A DNA stretch of 64,000 nucleotides from Labia minor (lineage: Eukaryota; Arthropoda; Insecta; Dermaptera; Spongiphoridae), in contig OY720344.1 of NCBI GenBank assembly GCA_963082975.1, positions 29,051,172 through 29,115,171 of the forward strand. The letters are read 5' to 3'. Of this stretch, positions 55,173-64,000 are shown one piece after another (positions within the stretch are counted from its first letter, which is position 1; each line of letters opens with the position of its first letter). The notes below the pieces were generated by a model, which had not been told where the DNA came from, searched no databases, and saw only the letters and a program-made list of their open reading frames with translations. The translations under genes and the position numbers were made by a program.

Positions 55173-56213
55173 TTAATAATATATTAATAATAGACAAATA
55201 AAATGAGTAGAAGTAGATAAATTCTTCTTCTCTTGGATAGTTAATTTTGAATTCAAAAAAATAACTATAAATAATATAAATTATAATTTATATTATTTAT
55301 ACAATGAAAAGTATATACATATATGTTGGTATTTAATTTATATCAAGTAAAATTAATATCTTAAAGTTATTTTTAAGTCTAAAATTTTTTTGTAAAAAAG
55401 TATAATTTTTAATAATAATTTGGAAATTCGGAATTTTGGAAATGATTTCCTGACATTTTCAACAATTACTCAAACCCTTATTCCACTTTACATTCTTTTC
55501 CTTCCAGTTCGATGATCTAAAATTGATTTACCTAAATGAGACTCTTTGAGTATTAATATAAAAAAAAAATTAATATTCAATCAATCACTTTCGATCGTTG
55601 TTTTATTTTCTTTTCAGCTTCCTTTAATTTGCTAATGTGAAGTTAAGCCATTAGTATATGCTTTGCTGGTCAAAGCAGTTTAGCTTAGGCAGTCAAATGG
55701 GTAAGCTTAATTTTCGTTAAATTAGAGAGGGATAGAATTAACAACAAAGCAAATGGGGTGGTGAACAATGGGAATTCTTGGCCACTATTTTAAAAAAAAA
55801 AGAGAATTAGAGCGAAGTTATAGAGATAAAATTCTTAGAAACCTTGAATAATATTCACATTTTGAAAAAAATTGATATAACTATAATAAATTTAGTAATT
55901 ATATATTAAATTTAATTGTTAGTTTATGATTTTATAAGAAACATCGTTGAAATTGGAAAAAAATTATTTATAAAGTTTACCAAAATTTTAAAACGATCAA
56001 AGTATTATACTCGTAAACTACTATTTTAATAAAGATCAACTAAAGGGTGGACACAAGACATGGATATTTATGTATTTAAATATATTTGACATAAATTTCA
56101 AAGTAAAATTCATATTTTAATTTAGAAATTTCAATATCAAGTAATTTCTTTTCAAAGTTTATATTAAGTATTTATATCACAATTAATTTAAAATATAAAA
56201 TTTATTTTAATTC

Positions 56214-56247
<34 letters not shown>
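55173..56247. other. AT-rich, nothing recognised
   Basis: Ends in an (AT)n microsatellite of about 30 bp (56215-56244). No supported gene. Confidence 0.5.
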
Positions 56248-56249
<2 letters not shown>

Positions 56250-56494
56250 GGTTTATTCAAAAAAAGCAGATTTAAAACATTTATTTCTTTCAAACTACAA
56301 GAGATAGAAACGTATTAATACTAGAACAAACAACAGCACCAATGCGCAAATGCGGCCATGATTGGAACTTTTTCTTATAGTAATAATAGATTGTAAAATT
56401 TTCTCTATCCATTAAGTTAGAGCCATGTTTCCAAATTTTGTAGTTTGGAACAAATACATGTTTGCAATCTGCTCTTTCTTTTTGAATATCCCTG
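56248..56494. mobile_element. MITE with TA target and CAGG ends
   Basis: A 247-bp element between TA dinucleotides. The left end CAGGTTTATTCAAAAAAAGC and, inverted, the right end CAGGGATATTCAAAAAGAAA form imperfect inverted repeats, with GCAGA further in on both sides. It resembles a deleted Tc1/mariner-type element. The interior (GCACCAATGCGCAAATGCGG) is not recognisable. Confidence 0.65.
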
Positions 56495-58706
56495 TATATA
56501 TAAGAGGCGATTTGTATTAATTTAACCTTTTTTTACCGAAAAATATCTTTAAAAAAATATCTATTTTTTAAAAAAAAACTGAAAGAAGATTTATCAAAAA
56601 GAAAAATTTACATTTAAATTTATAAATAATTTTAATTTAATATAATAATTATAATATTACTAATAATATAATTTTTGTCGCTTGAAAGTTGACATCTTGA
56701 AAATCTATAAATGATATGATTCTTTTATTATTTTTTAATATTCTCTTGAAATATATGTATTTTTGCCCAATTAGCATCTATTCTAAATGAATAAATAAAA
56801 AAATTATTCTTGAAGGAATTAATTCGCATTTAATCAATTTGTTTTTTAGTTATTTAGGTAAGTACTGAAGGATGAAATTGAGTTATTTTTTGAGGTAATC
56901 TTCCAAAGAAAAAATTAGTTAAGAAAAATTGACTTAAAATAAATAAATTGATATATTTATTTATTTATAAATTTATTCAGGTTATAAATTACAATTTAAT
57001 ATTTAGTATAATTGAATTTATTCAGAATCATATAATCAAAGAACTCTTTAAATTACAAATCAGTTAATAAAAATAATTATTTTGAAAACTTTTTAGTTTA
57101 TTGGTAAACGTAATCTTGATAAATATTCACATTCTTGTGGAAGAATGAATTTCATTATAAATTCAATTTTTTTTTATTGAAATCGAAAGCTTGCTGATTT
57201 TTTAAATCATCGCATGAAGATGAAGCCCAAAATACGGTTATATTTAGGAAAGAGAGGGTGTTTTTGAAAAAGTCATGATTTCTTTATGTCGAAAGACGAG
57301 GTGTGGAAAAATCATAAGCCCTCACCTGATAGGATCATTTCATTCTCAAAAGAGTCTCATCTCCAAGAAGGATCTTCCCTTAATATTATAATTATAAAAT
57401 TCATTATGAATAAGATAGTCGTAATTGCTCTAATTATAGTTAAATGAATGTCTTTAAAATTATAATAAATCAATAATAGAAAATATTTTATTTATTTATT
57501 AGTAATTGAAGAGAAATTATATATGTATAGATATATACATATTATATAGAAAAATTTATATTTGACATTAAATGGATATATTTGCATAATTTTTTGTAAT
57601 TCTCATTAAAACAATGGATGTGAAATTTATTTTCATTGTTCATGATTATTTTGGTCAAGACCACTAATGACGTAAATTTCATCAATAAAACACACATTTA
57701 AATTCACTTATATATTTGAATAAATTTTCAAAATTATCCTAGGACCGTAATCAAAAGAAATTGAAATCTTGAAAATTATTAATTATTATATTTCTAATAA
57801 TTTTTAAAAAATGTTATTAGTATATTATATATCCTTTACCTATATATTATATAAATGATCTATAGCCATCTTTTACACTAATTTCGTAATATATTAATCA
57901 TTCCTAGGTCATACCGTATTGTGAGAAGAACAATTTTTGGGCAAAATTGTGATAAATTATATTTAGAATGCAACATCCATTTGGGTTTAGAACATAAATT
58001 GGCATTTCAAATGAAAGTTATGTCAACACATTCTTGGCTTCTGTTGAGAAGTAAAAGATCAACAAACAAAAAATATCTGAATAATCAGAGAGTATATAAA
58101 AACAATAATATATAATATCAAATATTCTTTCGTAATTTCTAAGAATAATTTTCATTTTATTGCTTCTCTATTTATAGTTCACAGTTTTTATTATTCTATA
58201 AATAAAACAAAGCTAGTATTATTTATTTTTTCGTAGATATTGTTAAATATAATTAAATTAACATTAGTACTATATATAAATTAATTTACATTAAAATGTA
58301 AGTTAAGAATACAATAAATATTAAAAATTTGCTGAAATAGACGTTTAAAGAATGCCTGATTCAGAAAAGGATCAATGTGAACACGACATCAGCTTATTAT
58401 TTAATTATTGCTTCATTTCAATATATAACAATTTAAAATAATCATCCAGTTGAATTTATTATTAAAATTGATTAAATAAAAAACTGTCTTCTAATTTTAA
58501 GATTTTAGATTCTATATACTTGTATAATTGTTTTTATATTTTATAAATTATATTAATAATAGTATATATTATAAATAAATTTGATATTATTAAATTTCAA
58601 TATATATATATTAAGCAATCAGGTATTTCTTATTTATAAGTCATTATATAGATTAAACATAATAGTTATAATTAATTTATCAAGGGAAACTAATTTATAC
58701 CTAATA
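56495..58706. other. AT-rich, nothing recognised
   Basis: A more complex patch lies at about 57205-57380 (GACGAGGTGTGG, GCCCTCACCTGATAGG) with no assignable frame. Frame 57921-58115 (64 codons) resembles nothing I know. Confidence 0.45.
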
Positions 58707-59619
58707 CAGCGGTCGGGGAACTTTTTAAATCATTATCCCAAAATATTTTTGTGTGAGTTGATATTATCCCATAGTGAAGAGCAAAAAAATAAGTTGACCT
58801 CTGGCCAGGTCCGAACCGACCGACGGTTTGAAGTAAATTAATTTCCAGCTACAGAAACAATTTCAAATAATTTTAATATATCTATTAATGCAGTAAAAAA
58901 CAGATATGGATATAACATAAATATTTTTAATTTTATTTTATTTATAATATATATGTAAGACCAGGCTGTGACGTCATGAATGACTGGATGTCGTCATATA
59001 ATTTTAAATTAAGAAAAAACTAATAAAGATGATTTTTCTCGAGGATAAAACCAATACAAAGTGCATGATTCGTGGTGATATGTAAAATATCTCCTCATGT
59101 GAAATTTGGTTTGAAAAAAACCCTTCCCTTCCTATCGTCAATCGCTAATACTACCACTTCCGGTTTCTGGATTTGCACCAAAACAAGTTGATCAATTCAT
59201 CATACTGATGCATTAAGTAAATATACCAAATTTCATCAAAATCCGTTGAGCCGTTCAAGCTGTACACATCTATACGGACGGACGGACGGACAGACATAAT
59301 GCTAAAAATACTTTTTTCTTTAAGAAAATGCTTGATTCGTGGAGATATGTAAAAATCTCCACATGCGAAATTTGGTGTGAAAACATTACCTCCCTATCGT
59401 CGGTCGGTAAAAAACGAAATCGCCTTTTTAGCATCTTTCCTATTATAGATATGATATGATTAAATTATGATAATTTTGAAAAGAAAACAGTAACTAAAAA
59501 TTTAATTTGTACTAACAGGTTTATAAAATAACAAATTAAAAATATATACTTTTTACTCACAAAAGTTTCATTTTTACACCCAAAAATTTCCTTTTTTTAC
59601 CCCGGTTCCCCGACCGCTG
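58707..59619. mobile_element. hAT MITE carrying a nested R1 copy
   Basis: The perfect inverted repeats CAGCGGTCGGGGAAC and GTTCCCCGACCGCTG are flanked by the perfect 8-bp duplication ACCTAATA (58699-58706 and 59620-59627). Without the R1 insertion (58790-59410) the element is about 290 bp, a typical hAT MITE with no coding capacity. Confidence 0.92.
58790..59410 (-). mobile_element. R1 HINE-like element, copy h, nested in a hAT MITE
   Basis: A 621-bp minus-strand copy with both termini, two head modules and GTCCGTCCGTCC. It lies in an A-run of the hAT MITE (AAAAAAA before, AAAAC after), with no target duplication visible. Confidence 0.9.
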
Positions 59620-59627
59620 ACCTAATA

Positions 59628-60780
59628 AATAAACTAAATAGCTCGATTGAATAAAATAACTAGTAAAATAATATTTTAAATTACAATTATTCTATTTTTA
59701 TTTATATGAAAATAAACATAGTATACAAAATATATTAAGATATAAAAGAATAAATATAAAAAGAAAATATAGAGTAATTTGAATGTTTTTTTTTTTTCAC
59801 TTTATTTAATTAACATCTGTTTTCTTTATTTAATAAAATAAAAAAAAAATCATGAAAATAAAATAAATCGTAAAATTCGTTTCTTAATTCGTAAAACATT
59901 TCCGTTTATTTTTTTTAAATCTCGTTAAATTAAATTTTTTATTCAGCAAACGTAACGTTTTTGGCAATGAATCATTTAGTATTTATGATTCACTCACACT
60001 TTCCTTTCTACTATCAATGAAAATTAAAAGTTGGTTTCGTTACACGTTTGTATACAATACTATATATAGTACTAAACATACCCCCTTTCCTATTTACCTC
60101 TTTCCTTTTAAAATTATTCATCAATCAATGATGTCCTACATTTTTATTTATTCAGTAAAATGCGAAAATTGAAAAAAAAAAAAATAATAATTTATGTATA
60201 ATGTCGCCGCCTTGTTTGCCTTTATTATTACTTTTTTCATTTACATAAGCGGAATTATTTAGATTAAATTTTTTACTTTTATTTAAATATGAATTTATGC
60301 GGTTATTTTACTATATATCCTATTAACTTATACAGTTAATATTAATCTGAAAAAAAGAAAAAAAAACACAAAAAGATAAAATTATTTTAATTATTATTAA
60401 AATCTCAATATCTAAAAAATAAACAAGATATTTTATTTTTAAAATTTTATTTCATCTATCACATAAATCTTCTGGAAAGTTGAATTCTTAATGATGAGAA
60501 TTATATTCTTAACACATTAAAGGAATAATACTTTTCATATTAAAAGTTTTTTTTTCGTTTAATTACTGAAATAAATGATTTAGCTTAAAATTTAATTAAA
60601 TTTATATATTTTTCGAAAGAATCTATATTTGATGACAAAATAAAATAGAAAACGAATATATATATAAAAGTATTAATCATAATGCTCTACAGAGAAATAA
60701 TTAATTATTTAGATTCCTAGAAAATAAAAGAAGAAAGTTTTATATATATTGATCTTTCCTTAAAAACAAACAAACAATAA
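59628..60780. other. AT-rich, nothing recognised
   Basis: Homopolymer-rich DNA; no supported feature. Confidence 0.5.
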
Positions 60781-60789
60781 TAATACCTT

Positions 60790-60972
60790 CTAAGTATAAT
60801 ATTCAATAATTCGAAGCAAGTTTTCCCGTTGGGTTTTAGCAATTAAACTGATTGTGAGAGTAAGGATTAACGTCGAGACTGATATCCCGGTTGCCAACTG
60901 GCAAGGCGCTGCCCTCATTTTTCGAATCCAATCTGTTTGGGAATAAATTCTCTCATTTATAAAAATAGTCAT
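60790..60972 (-). CDS. Unassigned 60-codon frame, possible small gene or exon
   Basis: Not recognised. The minus-strand frame starts MTIFINERIYSQTDWIRKM and contains a 20-residue hydrophobic segment (LATGISVSTLILTLTISLIA) suited to a membrane anchor or, from the internal Met19, a signal peptide. It ends RIIEYYT. The segment is less AT-rich than its surroundings. A TATATATTTAAG motif lies about 30-40 bases upstream of the ATG on the same strand, at about 61001-61013. Against it: short length, no homologue known to me and no neighbouring exon seen. Confidence 0.3.
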   Translation of the reverse strand: MTIFINERIYSQTDWIRKMRAAPCQLATGISVSTLILTLTISLIAKTQRENLLRIIEYYT

Positions 60973-61049
60973 AAATGTCGACAGTTAATCCCTAAGGGCT
61001 TAAATATATAAACCTGGTACGAGTGAACACCTCATACCACAAAAATAAA

Positions 61050-62256
61050 CTTTCAACTAATAGTCAACAAGAAGATAATTCCAATTGATTCCATTTTTTC
61101 TTTTTTTTTATAATTTATTAATCTTTACTCTAAATCATCATAAACTTTAATATTCTATTATTCATTCATATAAGAGAATATTAATGATACAATGAAATAA
61201 TAATATATAATCTATTAAATAGTTTATATAATTTTATTCCACTTCATATAAAATATTACTTATATCTTTGAATTTCTAAACATTGATTATTGATGAGGCT
61301 CAATTATTCATATTAAGACTAATTATATTATTATTATTTCTTTTATTAAGTTAGATAGTAAAAAGATTAGCATTAATGTTTTCGCGATTTTTATTAGTAT
61401 CAAATAAATATATGATTTCTTAATTATATAATTGAAGTTTGATTTTATTATTATTTTGCTTATAGAATTATTCATTCTGTCGGAACTGTGAGGTCACTAA
61501 AATTACAATTATCCAAATTACACATTTTTACAATTACATTGAATTTTTAATTTAAAACAATTTTTTTTTTTCATATATAAAGAAGTGACTGACGTTGGAA
61601 TTTAATAAAATATTTTTATTTGAATTAAAGTAAACAAGAAGAATGCATCTTGTGATTTTATAAATATTTTTTTACATTGTTTTGATTTCTCTTTTTCATT
61701 TATTATTATTATTATTATTATTATTTATCATATATTATTAATAATGTAACACATTATGGACCAAAAAAGAATAATGTAGATAAATAATAATGAAAATATT
61801 TTTTCTGATTATCAAAAACATTAAAGTTAAAAAGAATTTAAATGCTGCTCAATTAATAAAACGAAAAAGTTGAACACAATAAAAAAACAATTTAAAAAAT
61901 TTGTACGATCTGAAATATATTAATTAATCTTTTTTTCTTTTTTGTTCTAATTATGATGCAATATTTTCCTAAAAGAATGTTTATCTATTTTTTTATGCAT
62001 TTTTCTAGGTAATAAATACATCTTTGTGGGGTACCTGTTTCAATTAAATATGTTTTTATTCCTTTGAGTGTATACATTGAATAGATAAGTATTGAATTGT
62101 TTAATAAAAAAAAAATTGTGAAAATATACACTGTTAATTATATCACGCATGCATTGTATATAAAAAGTTAAAAAAAATAAGAAATAAAAATAATAAAATA
62201 CACACACACACACACACAGGATTTTCCATAAAAAAAACCCCTAACCATATAAATAA
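61050..62256. other. AT-rich, nothing recognised
   Basis: ATT microsatellite at about 61702-61725 and a (CA)n tract at 62202-62218. No gene seen. Confidence 0.5.
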
Positions 62257-62749
62257 TTAGCTGGAGTGTCTCCACTCGACTATCTCGCAATTTGAATTGG
62301 ATTAAATAACATAATATATTATATTTAAATTAAATTTAATTAATTATAAATTATAAATAATAAATAATAAATATTAAACCAGCGCATGTTTGGCTTTTTG
62401 TTGATGGCACCACGTTACGTGTTGGCGCGTGAGATTTGCAGTGTTAAAAAATTAATTCTGGTAATTTTAGCGAATCAATCAAGCTGAAATTCTATATATA
62501 GCAGTTTTATACAATTATTAATCATGTGAAAAATTATCAAACATATATCTTTATTTTTACGGTCACTTTAGAGGAAAAAAAATCAAAACGTTGTAGGTAA
62601 TGACCCTCTTCCGGTTGACCTACATTTCTCAAAAGTTGATAGAAAACTATGAATTTTGAATAATGTCCATGTACCAAATTTCATCATTCTAGCTCAAACC
62701 GTTTTTGCGTAATCTTGCCTACATACATACACACACACATACACACACA

Positions 62750-62781
<32 letters not shown>

Positions 62782-62902
62782 TACAGACATTTTTCTCAAC
62801 CTTAGTGAAAATGATTCAGGAACCTTCAAAACGTATAAAAACATCAAAATCTCAACATCGAAAATTTTCGTGATCGCAATACTATCTCTGGCGAGATAGT
62901 AA
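62257..62902 (-). mobile_element. R2 HINE-like element, copy c
   Basis: A 646-bp minus-strand copy. The 5' end TTACTATCTCGCC is at 62902. The subterminal CGAGATAGT, the stem-loop GAGTG-GAGA-CACTC and CAGCTAA are at 62257. It is longer than the others because its microsatellite has expanded to a (CA/GT) array at about 62722-62782. Confidence 0.85.
62722..62782. repeat. CA microsatellite inside R2
   Basis: An interrupted (CA)n array with TACA units. It lies where copies a and b have only a short TATG/TGTG tract. Confidence 0.9.
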
Positions 62903-64000
62903 AAAGATTGATAACATAGCAAAATGGACAAATGAATTTAATATAAATAAATATTAGAGAAAAAGGGAAAATAAACGTATTTCTTTCTTTTCACAAAATT
63001 TGATTGAATAATATAAAATAGATGGGAGCGTTCTCTTACATCCGGTTAAAAAAATCGAAATACTTTTCCTCTGCATAATTCATAACGACAATTTTAAAAA
63101 ATTTTCAATATTGAAAATATTAATAGAATATAGATAAATACATATATTAATATATTAATAAAAGTATTAATAATAAAATACTATATATTTATATATTATA
63201 CTTAATTATTTACTTTTATTTATTTATTTATTTAAAGGGACTATACATACACCTTGTTTAAGGTAAAGGAATATATATTTATATAACAATTAAAAAATAT
63301 AAAAAAAACAGTACATATATCAAAAAAAAAAAATCACAAATATAAACAAAAGAAAAAAATAAATAAATAAACATTAATATTCACTTATTTAATATGAATG
63401 ATCTTATTAATTAATTAACTAAATAGTATTGTATATAAACTATTACATATATATGTAAGAGTATAATAATTATTTAATATATAAAGTAATGATTTCTATT
63501 TTATTAATGTTGTTCTCATTTTTCGAACATTTCCTTATAATTAATGAAAGTTATATTGAAGTTATAATGAATTTTACATTAATTTATATGCATTTTATTA
63601 TTTGTGTTTAAATTAATATGATATTGTACCAGAAATAGATACCATTAGCCTATTGGTACAATGAACGATAAAACAATCCATTCTATGACATGACTACCAG
63701 TAGACAGGCTTAAAGAAAAACGGTCTCGGACGTGTTTTATCAGTAAAGGGGAAAGTCCTGTGAACAATTTTCTTTAAAGAAGATTATCTCTAAGACTCGT
63801 TCCAACCAAATCTATTATTTATAGGAATGAAATTGGAATGACCGGAAATTTTCTATCGTATAATTTTATTTAATAATATTATATAATTTTTTGGATCTCA
63901 AATCCTCAAAGAGAAAATAAATAACAATCAAATTCAAAAAACTGGGTAGAAAAAGAATAAATCCTATCTTTATATTTATGTTATTTATAAAATATTGTTT
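62903..64000. other. AT-rich, with one more complex patch
   Basis: The patch at 63640-63820 (GATACCATTAGCC, CGGTCTCGGACGTG) is of higher complexity and contains a TACCA/TGGTA inverted pair. No frame or element recognised. Confidence 0.45.

Noticed and set aside
62705-62931. Frames rich in HT or CV repeats
   Set aside because: They are translations of the CA microsatellite in R2 copy c.

Overview
The window is very A+T-rich eukaryotic DNA, by eye well above 70% A+T. It has no operons, no bacterial-type genes, no rRNA and no convincing complete host gene. Its content is typical of an arthropod, probably insect, intergenic or intronic desert: mariner, hAT, Helitron/Helentron-type and RTE-like LINE remnants, a tRNA-derived SINE, MITEs and microsatellites. 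The species cannot be named from this sequence. Every recognisable protein is a transposase or reverse transcriptase and all are broken.

Layout. 0-5 kb: an RTE-like LINE fragment runs into a Helitron 3' end (299-716), with a small hAT-type MITE at 3355-3583. 5-9 kb: an inverted Helitron 3' end, the first copy of a roughly 620-bp repeat called R1 here (5569-5975), and a tandem duplication carrying two hAT elements (7849-8312 and 8329-8530). 9-12.6 kb: a second Helitron-like 5' end and two LINE copies, one split by a hAT element (11761-12412) with 8-bp target duplications. 13.3-19.4 kb: repeats R5 and R4 appear in inverted order on both sides of one R2 and one R1 copy. 20.5-23 kb: a 2.4-kb element with 8-bp target duplications and an internal SINE. 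23.6-29.3 kb: four mariner remnants, three with intact ends and TA target sites but with internal deletions. 31.8-35.7 kb: a Helitron and two LINE copies in opposite orientations. 38.9-45.5 kb: R2, R1, a hairpin MITE, and an R1 copy interrupted by a LINE. 46.7-50.2 kb: Helitron/LINE chimera, a tandemly duplicated AT-rich unit in which one copy contains R1 and the other is empty, then another R1. 51.8-64 kb: hAT-like elements, one with a nested R1, and a third R2 copy.

The most informative observation concerns R1 (eight copies) and R2 (three copies). Both have a short 5' terminal motif that recurs inverted just inside the 3' end, followed by a small stem-loop at the 3' end. They show no target-site duplication, and R1 sits in T-rich sites. 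This is the architecture of Helentron-associated non-autonomous elements (HINE/DINE-1 type). For R1 the window itself holds a filled site and a paralogous empty site.

A few GC-richer non-repetitive islands (about 14.89-15.24, 25.70-25.99, 34.19-34.44, 39.82-40.12, 51.06-51.25 and 60.79-61.05 kb) are the only places where host exons or regulatory DNA might lie. They are described without assigned function.
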